The position numbers and the translations under genes are program-made. Below, piece after piece: positions 33,237 through 41,145 of a stretch of 64,000 nt of DNA. The notes under the pieces are model-generated. The model was not told where the DNA came from. It searched no databases and worked only from the letters and a program-made list of their open reading frames with translations. Origin of the DNA: Clostridia bacterium. Its GTDB lineage: Bacteria; Bacillota; Clostridia; UMGS1840; HGM11507. The stretch covers positions 1 through 64,000 of the forward strand of contig JAFQLQ010000008.1 in the NCBI GenBank assembly GCA_017414505.1. Direction: 5' to 3'. Each line of letters begins with the position of its first letter. The stretch's first letter is position 1.

Positions 33237-33536
33237 ATGAACACATTTGAAAAAATATACGAAATTGTAAAAAACATACCCGAGGGAAAGGTTGCAACCT
33301 ATGGAAAAGTGGCGCTTCTTGCAGGAAATCCACGTTGGGCAAGAGTTGTAGGATACGCCTTGCACGTAAATCCCGAGCCGGGGGTTATCCCCTGCCACAG
33401 AGTGGTAAATCGCGAGGGAAGAGTTGCACCGGGTTTCGCATTTGGCGGAGAAGGTGTTCAAAGACAGTTACTCGAATCAGAGGGTATTATTTTTGAGCCG
33501 GACGGAAGAATAAATCTGGAGAAATATAGTATTTAA
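33237..33536 (+). CDS. Methylated-DNA-protein cysteine methyltransferase, C-terminal domain only
   Basis: 99 residues, only the DNA-binding and active-site domain of O6-alkylguanine-DNA alkyltransferase. The VIPCHRVV motif keeps the acceptor cysteine, so it is not a Cys-less alkyltransferase-like protein. GKVATYGKVALLAGNPRWARVVG is the HTH and arginine-finger region. ATG 33237 after AAAGGTGG is preferred to the GTG at 33228. The N-terminal domain is absent, as in other short MGMT-family proteins. Confidence 0.9.
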   Translation: MNTFEKIYEIVKNIPEGKVATYGKVALLAGNPRWARVVGYALHVNPEPGVIPCHRVVNREGRVAPGFAFGGEGVQRQLLESEGIIFEPDGRINLEKYSI

Positions 33537-33570
33537 ATGAATTTGATGATTAAAAAGCGAGGCAAAAATT

Positions 33571-34302
33571 ATGATAGAAAAATTTGCAGAAATGATAAAA
33601 GAATGTAACAGCATTGTATTCTTTGGCGGAGCAGGTGTGTCTACAGAAAGCGGTGTAAAAGACTACCGCAGTGCAGACGGACTTTATAATACAGTAAAAG
33701 AATACGGCGTTCCACCCGAAGAAATTTTAAGCCACAACTTCTTTTTTCAGAATACTGAAACTTTTTACGATTTCTACAGAAAGTATTTTATTATCAAGGC
33801 AGAACCGAACAATGCCCACAAAGCATTGGCACAGCTTGAAAATTCAGGAAAACTTAAGGCTGTGATAACACAAAATATAGATGGACTGCATCAAAGGGCA
33901 GGAAGCAAAAATGTAATTGAACTTCACGGAACGGCTCAGGAATTTTACTGTGCCGCCTGCGGTAAAAAAGGAAATACAAAAAATGTATTATCTGAAATTA
34001 AAAGTAAAAATGTTCCAAAATGTGAATGTGGCGGAATTATGAAGCCAAAAGTTGTTCTTTACAGCGAAAGCCTTTATGACGGTGTGGCAGAATCTGCTAT
34101 TTTGCATATTGCAAATGCCGATATGCTTATTGTTGGCGGAACATCCCTGGCAGTTTATCCTGCGGCATCGTTTGTGAGATATTTTAAAGGAAAATATATA
34201 GTTATGATTAATAAATCCGAAACAGAATACGACGGAAATGCCGATTTAATTATCAGAGAAAATATCGGTGAGGTATTCAGAAAAGTAATGGAGAAAATCT
34301 GA
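33571..34302 (+). CDS. Sir2-family NAD-dependent protein deacylase
   Basis: 243 residues. Rossmann motif GGAGVSTESGVKDYRS, catalytic TQNIDGLHQRAG and IELHGTAQ (catalytic His, about 116), a zinc site CAACGK...CECGG and the VGGTSLAVYPAA NAD-binding loop. A complete class U/III-like bacterial sirtuin. It is 1 bp before the next gene, in a tight plus-strand run. Confidence 0.94.
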   Translation: MIEKFAEMIKECNSIVFFGGAGVSTESGVKDYRSADGLYNTVKEYGVPPEEILSHNFFFQNTETFYDFYRKYFIIKAEPNNAHKALAQLENSGKLKAVITQNIDGLHQRAGSKNVIELHGTAQEFYCAACGKKGNTKNVLSEIKSKNVPKCECGGIMKPKVVLYSESLYDGVAESAILHIANADMLIVGGTSLAVYPAASFVRYFKGKYIVMINKSETEYDGNADLIIRENIGEVFRKVMEKI

Positions 34303-34303
34303 T

Positions 34304-34669
34304 ATGAAAACAAAGAAAATCGCAACAATATATGCGGTACTTGCGGCAGCATTATACGCAATCAATGTACCGCTTTCCAAATTGCTTCTGCAATACGCAG
34401 AACCTACAATGATGGCAGCATTTTTGTACCTCGGTGCAGGTGTTGGCTTGTTTTTGTATGGCTTAATTGAAAAATTCACAGGCAAAAAAAACAAGCGGGA
34501 ACATATCCATACCCACGAGCACAGTCATGGTGATACGGTACATACCCACAGCCATTCGCATATACATTCACACCTTCATGTGCACGATGGAAATAGCGAA
34601 AATCATAAACACAAGCATACACTTAAAGAACATAACCACACACATTCAAATGCAGAGGTGACGCTATGA
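34304..34669 (+). CDS. Truncated EamA/DMT-like membrane fragment with histidine-rich tail
   Basis: 121 residues. The first 60 look like the N-terminal two helices of a drug/metabolite transporter (IYAVLAAALYAINVPLSKLLL, then a second helix). Instead of the remaining eight helices there is a tail of about 55 residues very rich in His, often alternating with Ser, Thr or Asp. The transporter part is too short to work as a full DMT protein. It is either an internally deleted gene or a small metal-binding membrane protein. It overlaps the next gene by 4 bp. Confidence 0.65.
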   Translation: MKTKKIATIYAVLAAALYAINVPLSKLLLQYAEPTMMAAFLYLGAGVGLFLYGLIEKFTGKKNKREHIHTHEHSHGDTVHTHSHSHIHSHLHVHDGNSENHKHKHTLKEHNHTHSNAEVTL

Positions 34670-35106
34670 AAAATTTATTTTTTATTATATTAATCTGCTT
34701 ATTATTCTCCTCCTGCAAAGACTTGGCAAGTGTCGGAATTATAGGCGGAGCAGACGGCCCAACCACAGTAATTGTTGCAGAAAAAGGTGAAAAAACTATG
34801 TACGAACAAATCACAGCTAAAGAAGCCAAAAAGATAATGGACAGTGGCGAAGAACATATTATTTTAGATACAAGAGAACAGGATGAATTCGATAGCGGAC
34901 ATATCCCGGGGGCAATCCTTATTCCATATACCGAAATCGAAAATAAAGCAGAAGAAATGCTGCCCGATAAGGATAAACTGATTTTAGTATACTGCAGATC
35001 AGGAAGACGCAGCAAAATCGCAGCCGAAGCTCTTTCCAAACTCGGATACACCAATATAAAAGAGTTCGGCGGTATTATCGACTGGCCGTATGAGGTGGAG
35101 AAATGA
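34666..35106 (+). CDS. Rhodanese-domain lipoprotein
   Basis: 146 residues. A signal peptide with lipobox (LLFSSCK, Cys near residue 17) indicates a membrane-anchored extracytoplasmic protein. After it comes the motif GIIGGADGPTTVIV, known from sodium-pumping decarboxylase beta subunits and here outside that context. Residues about 48-140 are one rhodanese domain with the DTREQDEFDSGHIPGA segment and active-site loop CRSGRRS. It probably handles sulfane sulfur. It overlaps both neighbours by 4 bp. Confidence 0.88.
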   Translation: MKNLFFIILICLLFSSCKDLASVGIIGGADGPTTVIVAEKGEKTMYEQITAKEAKKIMDSGEEHIILDTREQDEFDSGHIPGAILIPYTEIENKAEEMLPDKDKLILVYCRSGRRSKIAAEALSKLGYTNIKEFGGIIDWPYEVEK

Positions 35107-35402
35107 AAACTATAAAAATTACCGTTATGAAAATGGCGCAATATAATGATTTGATAGAAAAATATGAAAACCCAATTGAACACACCTGCGATATGAGGCT
35201 TGGTCAGGAATTTATTTCCATTGGTGGCGAAAAGCCTGAAAATATGTGTGATTCTGCTTGGAAAAGTATGGAATACTTTGTAAAAGAGCTCAGCAAAGGT
35301 GGCGGAAATTTCTATGATGGATGGATGAAAAATAAAAAATCAGCGATGATTTCCTGCAATGACGGATTTAGACCGGTCAGTTTTTACATAGAAGTTATAT
35401 AG
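35103..35402 (+). CDS. TIGR04076 family protein
   Basis: 99 residues, soluble. The KITVMKMAQYNDLIEKYE start, LGQEFIS, the central CDSAW segment, GGNFYDGWM and CNDGFRPVSFYIE ending match the TIGR04076 pattern as I recall it. Function unknown; the conserved Cys residues suggest a redox or metal role. It overlaps the rhodanese gene by 4 bp and is 9 bp before the nitroreductase. Confidence 0.75.
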   Translation: MKTIKITVMKMAQYNDLIEKYENPIEHTCDMRLGQEFISIGGEKPENMCDSAWKSMEYFVKELSKGGGNFYDGWMKNKKSAMISCNDGFRPVSFYIEVI

Positions 35403-35411
35403 GAGGTATCT

Positions 35412-36221
35412 ATGAATAATATCACAGAACACATCAGAAACAGACGAAGTGTCAGAACCTTTGACGGCAGAGAACTAAGTAAAGCTGACAAAGAAAAACT
35501 GTCATCTTTTGCGCAGACAATAGATAATCCATATAAAATATCTGTAGACTTCAAATTTATGAACGCAAAAGAATACGGACTTAACTGTCCTGTTACGGTG
35601 GGAACAGATTTATTTGTGGGCGGTAAAATCAAATGTACGGAAAATGCAAGCGTGGCATTTGGCTATTCCTTTGAAATGTTCGTATTATATGCCCAGTCTC
35701 TCGGCATTGGAACAACATGGCTTGGCGGAACTATGAACCGCTCTGCTTTTGAAGATGCAATGGAACTTGAAGCGGACGAAATTATGCCTTGCGCAAGTCC
35801 TCTTGGATATCCTGCGAAAAAGATGTCAATCCGTGAGAGTATGATGCGAAAAGGAGTTAAAGCCGATGAACGTCTGCCTTTTGAGGAATTGTTCTTTGAC
35901 GACTCATTTGATAAGCCTTTATCCAAAGAAAATGCAGGCAAATGGGTAGAATCGCTTGAAATGGTAAGACTTGCCCCATCAGCAGTAAACAAACAACCTT
36001 GGCGAGTTGTTGCAACCGACAATGCAGTTCACTTTTATCTAAAACGCAGTAAAGGTTTTAGTTATAACGAGAAACTCGATATGCAAATGATTGATATGGG
36101 CATTGCTCTTTGCCACTTTGACCTAACTGCGAAAGAAAATAATTTGAATATTGTTTTTGAACAAAATGATCCAAAACTCGAAACAGATACTGAGTATATT
36201 GCATCATATAGATTAGTGTAA
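35412..36221 (+). CDS. Nitroreductase family protein (TM1586-like)
   Basis: 269 residues, FMN-binding fold of the TM1586-type double-domain nitroreductases. IRNRRSVRTFDGRELS at the N terminus and the second-half MVRLAPSAVNKQPWRVV motif are the flavin-contact signatures; SLGIGTTWLGG is also typical. Substrate unknown. GGAGG before the ATG. In the run with the TIGR04076 and alcohol dehydrogenase genes. Confidence 0.9.
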   Translation: MNNITEHIRNRRSVRTFDGRELSKADKEKLSSFAQTIDNPYKISVDFKFMNAKEYGLNCPVTVGTDLFVGGKIKCTENASVAFGYSFEMFVLYAQSLGIGTTWLGGTMNRSAFEDAMELEADEIMPCASPLGYPAKKMSIRESMMRKGVKADERLPFEELFFDDSFDKPLSKENAGKWVESLEMVRLAPSAVNKQPWRVVATDNAVHFYLKRSKGFSYNEKLDMQMIDMGIALCHFDLTAKENNLNIVFEQNDPKLETDTEYIASYRLV

Positions 36222-36237
36222 AGATGGAGGAATAAAA

Positions 36238-37401
36238 ATGTTACACGATTTCACCTATTATAACCCTACAAAAATTTATTTTGGCAAGAATGCAATGCAG
36301 AATCTTTCTGCGGAGCTTGCAAATTACGGCAAGAACATTCTGCTTTTATACGGCAAAAACTCAATCAAGAAAATCGGACTTTATGACGAGGTTGTTAAGA
36401 CATTAAAGGCTTGCGATAAAAACATAACAGAGCTTTCGGGAATTAAGCCTAACCCTGCATACAGTCAGGTGCTCGAGGGTGCAAGACTTGTTCGTGAAAA
36501 TAAGATTGACCTGATTTTGGCAGTTGGCGGAGGCTCAGTTATCGACTGTGCAAAAGCAATCTCTGTTTCCGCTTATGCAAAAGGCGATCCGTGGCAAAGA
36601 TACTGGATTGATTTTGAAGAAGTTGACAACGAAATTGTTCCTGTCGGCACAATTCTTACAATGACGGGCACAGCATCCGAAATGAATGGTGGCTCGGTTA
36701 TCACCAACGAAGAAGTAACCATTAAAACAGGCAGAGTGTATGGCCCGGAAGTTTATCCTAAATTCTCAATTTTAAATCCTGAATTCACCTATTCTGTACC
36801 GCAGAAACAGATGGTCAGCGGTGTGTTTGATGTTATGTCGCATCTTATGGAACAGTATTTTTCAGGCGATGACGATAACACGACCGACTATGTGATTGAG
36901 GCAGTAATGAAATCACTTATCAATAGCAGTAGAATTGCTGTGAAAAATCCCGAAGATTACGAAGCTCGCAGTAATATTATGTGGTGTGCAACTCTTGGAC
37001 TTAATACGGTTACAGGACTTTCAAAAACGCAGGACTGGGAAGTGCATAATATTGAGCATCAGCTCGGTGCATACACCGATTGCCCTCACGGTCTTGGGCT
37101 TGCGGTGATTTCAATGCCGTATTACAGATACATCTATAAAGACGGAATTGATAAATTTGTCCGTTTTGCCGAAAATGTGTGGAATGTAAATACAGATAGC
37201 AAAACCAAAGATGAAATTGCACTTGAGGGTATCGATTGTTTAGAGAAATTTGCAAAAGAACTCGGTATTCCGCTTACACTTCGTGAGCTTGGTGCAACCG
37301 AAGATATGCTACCCAAAATTGCAAAAACTTCTTATGAGGGTGGCGGATATAAGTATATGACACATGAGGATATTCTCAATGTGCTCAAAGAATGCTTCTG
37401 A
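36238..37401 (+). CDS. Iron-containing alcohol dehydrogenase (BdhA/YugJ-like)
   Basis: 387 residues, group III alcohol dehydrogenase. NAD(P) site GGGSVIDCAKAI (about residue 97), TLTMTGTASEMNGGSVI, and metal ligands in DVMSHLMEQYF, EHQLGAYTDCPHGLGLAV. Closest to butanol-dehydrogenase-like YugJ/BdhA proteins. GGAGGAA before the ATG. Last gene of the accessory run, closed by a strong terminator. Confidence 0.94.
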   Translation: MLHDFTYYNPTKIYFGKNAMQNLSAELANYGKNILLLYGKNSIKKIGLYDEVVKTLKACDKNITELSGIKPNPAYSQVLEGARLVRENKIDLILAVGGGSVIDCAKAISVSAYAKGDPWQRYWIDFEEVDNEIVPVGTILTMTGTASEMNGGSVITNEEVTIKTGRVYGPEVYPKFSILNPEFTYSVPQKQMVSGVFDVMSHLMEQYFSGDDDNTTDYVIEAVMKSLINSSRIAVKNPEDYEARSNIMWCATLGLNTVTGLSKTQDWEVHNIEHQLGAYTDCPHGLGLAVISMPYYRYIYKDGIDKFVRFAENVWNVNTDSKTKDEIALEGIDCLEKFAKELGIPLTLRELGATEDMLPKIAKTSYEGGGYKYMTHEDILNVLKECF

Positions 37402-37421
37402 CAGCTTGTATAAATGATATC

Positions 37422-37453
37422 GCCGATGCGAAAAAATTCGCATCGGCTGTTTT
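37422..37453 (+). terminator. Intrinsic terminator after the alcohol dehydrogenase
   Basis: GCCGATGCGAA / TTCGCATCGGC, an 11-bp perfect stem with an AAAA loop, followed by TGTTTT. Confidence 0.9.
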
Positions 37454-37486
37454 AATAAGAAAATTTTAGAAAAATGTAAAACATAC

Positions 37487-37539
37487 TTGACATTTCTCCA
37501 AACATATAGTACAATCAGAAATGTAAAGCGCACTTTACA
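37487..37539 (+). promoter_or_regulatory. Promoter and 18-bp palindromic operator of the XRE/membrane pair
   Basis: Consensus promoter TTGACA (37487-37492), 17-nt spacer, TACAAT (37510-37515). Just downstream, TGTAAAG-CGCA-CTTTACA (37522-37539) is a perfect palindrome at or just past the transcription start, ideal for repression by the encoded XRE protein. Confidence 0.75.
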
Positions 37540-37557
37540 ATTTATGGAGGTGATTGT

Positions 37558-37755
37558 TTGAACAACAGAATAAGAGAATTGCGAAAGAATAATAAAGTAA
37601 CGCAAGATGACTTGGCAGGTGCAGTGGGTGTAACCCGTCAGACAATCATATCACTGGAAAACGGTAAATATAATGCTTCATTGCAATTGGCACATAAAAT
37701 ATCAAAGTATTTTGATATGAAAATTGAAGATGTTTTCATTTTTGAGGAGGATTAA
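37558..37755 (+). CDS. XRE-family regulator (compact YozG/Cro-like type)
   Basis: 65 residues, a single [24 protein letters not shown], recognition helix [17 protein letters not shown], then [23 protein letters not shown] start with ATGGAGGTG upstream. It is coupled to a membrane protein 2 bp downstream; such pairs are common in firmicutes. It probably binds the palindrome in its own promoter. Confidence 0.9.
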   Translation: MNNRIRELRKNNKVTQDDLAGAVGVTRQTIISLENGKYNASLQLAHKISKYFDMKIEDVFIFEED

Positions 37756-37757
37756 CT

Positions 37758-38174
37758 ATGGATTACAAAAAGAAACTTAAACAAAGATTATATATTGGTG
37801 TTATTTGTATTGCACTTGGAATAATGATGATTGTTGGAGTATCTGCATCAGAATCTGATAATGATTTCATATCAGCATTTGGATTTGCAACGGCAATGGT
37901 TGGCGTTGCACGCATTATACAGTATTTAAAAATTACTAAAAACGAAGAAAGTATCCAAAAACAAAAAATTAACGAAACTGATGAAAGAAATATATCAATT
38001 ATACAAAAAGCAAAAAGTGCAGCATTTTCCATATATCTTTTATTTAGTTGCACAGTGGTAATTATAACATCATTATTTGATATGCATGATATAGCAAACT
38101 GGTTTGGATATTCTCAATTTGTTCTTGTAATTATTTATTGGATATGCTACTATGTATATCAGAAAAAATCGTAA
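37758..38174 (+). CDS. Small integral membrane protein paired with the XRE regulator
   Basis: 138 residues with four predicted membrane helices: about 10-30, 40-57, 90-110 and 115-133. A polar, charged loop with NETDERNISIIQKAKS lies between helices 2 and 3 and resembles DUF2178-like or DUF3796-like partners of compact XRE regulators. Function unknown. It starts 2 bp after the regulator. Confidence 0.75.
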   Translation: MDYKKKLKQRLYIGVICIALGIMMIVGVSASESDNDFISAFGFATAMVGVARIIQYLKITKNEESIQKQKINETDERNISIIQKAKSAAFSIYLLFSCTVVIITSLFDMHDIANWFGYSQFVLVIIYWICYYVYQKKS

Positions 38175-38230
38175 TATATAAGCATTTAATGTATGTTAAA
38201 AATTTTGAATTTGATGAGGTGATTCAGGTG

Positions 38231-38887
38231 ATGGATATCAACGCTTGGATGAATGACTTTTTACAGATATTAAGTCATAACTTTGGAAATCGTGTGTGGT
38301 TTGTTGGTTTGCAAGGAAGTTTCGCCCGTGGCGAAGCAACAGAAACAAGCGACATTGATGTTGTTGTAATTCTGGACGAATTGTCTGCTATGGATATTCA
38401 AACCTATAACAAAATGTTGGATGCTCTTCCGCACAGAGAACTTATTTGTGGTTTTCTCTCAGGTAAAGACGATATTATGAATTGGGAGCCATCCGACTTG
38501 TTTCAGTTTTACTATGATACAACACCAATCAAGGGTAATCTTGACGAAGTTCTAACTGTTGTTGACGAAAACGCTGTGAACAGGGCAATCAAAATTGGTG
38601 CCTGCAACATCTTTCATGGATGTGTTCACAATATGCTCCATGAAAAAAGCGAAGATATTTTGCGAGGTCTATATAAATCGGCTTCTTTTGTTATACAGGC
38701 AATTGTATTTAAGCAGACCGGAAACTATATTAAACATCAGGAAGAATTGCACGCAGTTGCAATGCCTGATGAACAAGTCATTATCAATACATTTTTAAGT
38801 TTGAAAAAAGGTGGCACGGTTGATTTTATTCCGATGTCCGAAACGTTGTTTGCTTGGTCAAAAAAATGGATTGCTGAAAACAGTTAA
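38231..38887 (+). CDS. Nucleotidyltransferase domain protein
   Basis: 218 residues from ATG 38231, chosen because GAGGTGATTCAGGTG lies directly before it (the frame opens earlier, inside the previous gene). Pol beta-type nucleotidyltransferase core: GLQGSFARGEATETSDIDVVVIL (GS-x-x-RG and D-x-D). The C-terminal helical half resembles aminoglycoside-adenylyltransferase-like proteins. The substrate cannot be read; resistance or RNA modification are possible. Confidence 0.82.
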   Translation: MDINAWMNDFLQILSHNFGNRVWFVGLQGSFARGEATETSDIDVVVILDELSAMDIQTYNKMLDALPHRELICGFLSGKDDIMNWEPSDLFQFYYDTTPIKGNLDEVLTVVDENAVNRAIKIGACNIFHGCVHNMLHEKSEDILRGLYKSASFVIQAIVFKQTGNYIKHQEELHAVAMPDEQVIINTFLSLKKGGTVDFIPMSETLFAWSKKWIAENS

Positions 38888-38932
38888 ATCAATTCCAATA
38901 TATCGAAATAAGAATTTGCAGGGATGATTGAG

Positions 38933-39448
38933 ATGATTATTTTAATTACCGGAGCATCACATACAGGCAAAACTGTACTTGCCCAAAAACTGCTCGAAAA
39001 ATATAAATACCCATATTTATCAATTGACCATTTAAAAATGGGATTAATTCGCAGCGGTAACACAAAACTTACTCCTGTGAGCAGTGATAAAGATTTGACT
39101 GCATTCTTATGGCCCATCGTCTGCGAAATGATAAAAACTGCTATCGAAAACAGGCAAAACTTAATTGTTGAGGGGTGCTATATTCCTTTCGACTGGCAAA
39201 AAGATTTTAAAAAAGATTATCTTAAAGACATCAAATATTACTGTCTTGTAATGAGTGAGAAATATGTCAGAAATCACTTTGCTGACATAAAGAAATATGC
39301 AAATATCATTGAAAATCGTTTGGATGATGAATGGTGTACTTTAGAAAGTGTTTTGGAAGACAATGCCGAAATTTTAAAACTTTCAAAGAAACATAATGTT
39401 AATTATATTCTTATCGACGATAAATATGAAATCAATATTGATTTATAA
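38933..39448 (+). CDS. P-loop nucleoside/adenylate kinase-like protein
   Basis: 171 residues from ATG 38933; ATG 38924 is also possible. Walker A GASHTGKTVLAQ at the N terminus, LSIDHLKMGLIRSG substrate-side segment, LIVEGCYIP (Walker B-like) and a late helical lid. It looks like a small-molecule kinase (2-phosphoglycerate kinase or shikimate kinase-like). It follows the nucleotidyltransferase by 45 bp. Confidence 0.75.
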   Translation: MIILITGASHTGKTVLAQKLLEKYKYPYLSIDHLKMGLIRSGNTKLTPVSSDKDLTAFLWPIVCEMIKTAIENRQNLIVEGCYIPFDWQKDFKKDYLKDIKYYCLVMSEKYVRNHFADIKKYANIIENRLDDEWCTLESVLEDNAEILKLSKKHNVNYILIDDKYEINIDL

Positions 39449-39537
39449 AGACAAATTTCTATTTAATAAACTGACAGCAACAGCAAGTTGCTTGCTTAGC
39501 CTAAATTCTCACAGTATAATAATAGTGAGGTGATTTT

Positions 39538-40302
39538 ATGGAAACAAAAGATATTATAGTGGAGTTAAGAACTAAAAAAGGACTTTCACAGGAAGCGCTT
39601 GCAGAAAAATTATTTGTAACAAGACAGGCAGTTTCCCGCTGGGAAACGGGAGAAACGGTGCCAAATACCGAAACGCTCAAATTATTATCAAAACTGTTTG
39701 ATGTATCTATCAATACACTTCTCGGCTCACCAAGAGAGCTTATTTGTCAATGTTGCGGTATGCCTTTAGAAGATTCTAATATCAGCAAGGAAACAGATGG
39801 GTTCTTTAATGAAGAATACTGCAAATGGTGTTATGCAGACGGAGAATATATGTATCACGATATGGATGATTTGATTGACGTTTGCGTAAAGCATATGGCA
39901 AACGAAGAACATTCAGAGGAAGAAGTGCGTTTGTATTTAAAAGAAGCTCTTCCAAAGCTTGATTATTGGAAAAAGTATAAAGAACTTGGCGGTGATGGAG
40001 CTTTTGAAGAATTTAAAAAGCTTTTGATTGAGGAAATCAACGATTTGAATATTGAGGGAATGCCCAAACTTCAAAAACTAAACGCCCTTGTTGGTAGATA
40101 TATCAATCTTGAATACAGACTTCCAAACGGAAAATCCGTCAAGTTTTTAGATGATAATGCGACTTACTTGGGAAACCAACTGGAATGCGAATTCGGAGGA
40201 AACAGATGTTTTGGCATTGCCTGTAATATGGATTTTATTCTTATCTGCACTTATGAGGAAAATGGTGAAAACCCTGAATTGGTTATGTATAAAAAGAGAT
40301 AG
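39538..40302 (+). CDS. XRE regulator fused to a zinc ribbon and a C-terminal domain
   Basis: 254 residues in three parts. An HTH (about 1-60) with LAEKLFVTRQAVSRWETGE; a zinc-ribbon-like segment (about 66-110) with CQCCGMPL and CKWCYADG; and a C-terminal part (about 175-254) with LPNGKSVKFLDDN and GNRCFGIACNMDF that I do not recognise. The middle matches the putative zinc ribbon domain often fused to XRE regulators. The Cys-rich second and third parts suggest metal or redox sensing. Confidence 0.82.
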   Translation: METKDIIVELRTKKGLSQEALAEKLFVTRQAVSRWETGETVPNTETLKLLSKLFDVSINTLLGSPRELICQCCGMPLEDSNISKETDGFFNEEYCKWCYADGEYMYHDMDDLIDVCVKHMANEEHSEEEVRLYLKEALPKLDYWKKYKELGGDGAFEEFKKLLIEEINDLNIEGMPKLQKLNALVGRYINLEYRLPNGKSVKFLDDNATYLGNQLECEFGGNRCFGIACNMDFILICTYEENGENPELVMYKKR

Positions 40303-40350
40303 CTAAATTCCGATTTGTCTCATTTATGGATAATATGTACGGATAGTGGA

Positions 40351-40379
40351 TTGTTCATTTCATATTATTGTTTTATACT
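40351..40379 (+). promoter_or_regulatory. Sigma-A type promoter of the HTH-desulfoferrodoxin gene
   Basis: TTGTTC (40351-40356), 17-nt spacer, TATACT (40374-40379), about 20 nt before the GGAGG site. Confidence 0.5.
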
Positions 40380-40401
40380 TAGATTGCGGAGGTTATGAAA
40401 A

Positions 40402-41004
40402 ATGGATTTATGTAAAAACGGAAAACTCCTTTGCGATTTAAGAAAAGCCAAAGGAATGACACAAAAACAAGTTGCCGACAAACTTGGTGTTGTGCCCAAA
40501 ACAGTTTCGAAATGGGAAACGGGGCACGGATTTCCCGATGTTTCAACTATATCAGCACTGGCTGATATTCTTGGTGTGAGTGAGAAAACCATTCTGTCAG
40601 GCGACCTGGAGCAGAATTTGGAGGAAGCAGGTAATATGAAAAAAACAAAATTTTATGTGTGCCCGTACTGCGGAAGTTTTATGCAGGGAACAGGAAACAG
40701 TCAGGTTGTGTGTTGCGGAAAACAACTTGAAGCTTTAAAGGCAGGTTTGGCAGATGATGATCACACAATCAGCATTTCAGAAATTGAGGACGATTATTAT
40801 ATTGAATTTAATCACGAAATGTCAAAAGAGCATTATATAAGCTTTGTTTCCTATGTGAGATTTGACAGAGTGCTTACCGTAAGATTATACCCCGAGCAGG
40901 ATGCTTCTTTAAGATTTCCCAAAATGTATGGCGGAAAGCTTTATTACTATTGCAATAATCATGGATTATTTGAATATCAACCGAAATCACGCCGCAAGGC
41001 TTGA
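40402..41004 (+). CDS. XRE regulator fused to a desulfoferrodoxin (superoxide reductase) module
   Basis: 200 residues. HTH at about 1-62 (VADKLGVVPKTVSKWETGH). Then a desulforedoxin-type FeS4 site, C87-x2-C90 with the pair C104-C105. Finally a superoxide reductase-like domain (about 115-195) with NHEMSKEHYISFV (two His) and YYCNNHGLFE (Cys and His), the expected ligands of the catalytic iron. Both iron centres of desulfoferrodoxin therefore appear present, joined to a DNA-binding domain. Likely a superoxide- or redox-responsive regulator or an enzyme with built-in control. Confidence 0.85.
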   Translation: MDLCKNGKLLCDLRKAKGMTQKQVADKLGVVPKTVSKWETGHGFPDVSTISALADILGVSEKTILSGDLEQNLEEAGNMKKTKFYVCPYCGSFMQGTGNSQVVCCGKQLEALKAGLADDDHTISISEIEDDYYIEFNHEMSKEHYISFVSYVRFDRVLTVRLYPEQDASLRFPKMYGGKLYYYCNNHGLFEYQPKSRRKA

Positions 41005-41145
41005 TTATATAAAAATTTTTAAGGAGATTTGCTGTTTGAAAAAGAACAACACCTTGGATATTGAGGCATAGCCGGAGGCTGTGTAAAAAAATATCCGCAC
41101 AAGCCTCCCGGTATTGTGGTCATAAGTTTCAGGAGGAGAAAAATA

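Noticed and set aside
38138..38230. N-terminal extension of the nucleotidyltransferase
   Set aside because: It would overlap the membrane protein gene and lacks a ribosome binding site; ATG 38231 has a good one.
38231..39448. HEPN/MNT toxin-antitoxin pair
   Set aside because: The second protein is a P-loop kinase-like protein rather than a HEPN protein, and the genes do not overlap.
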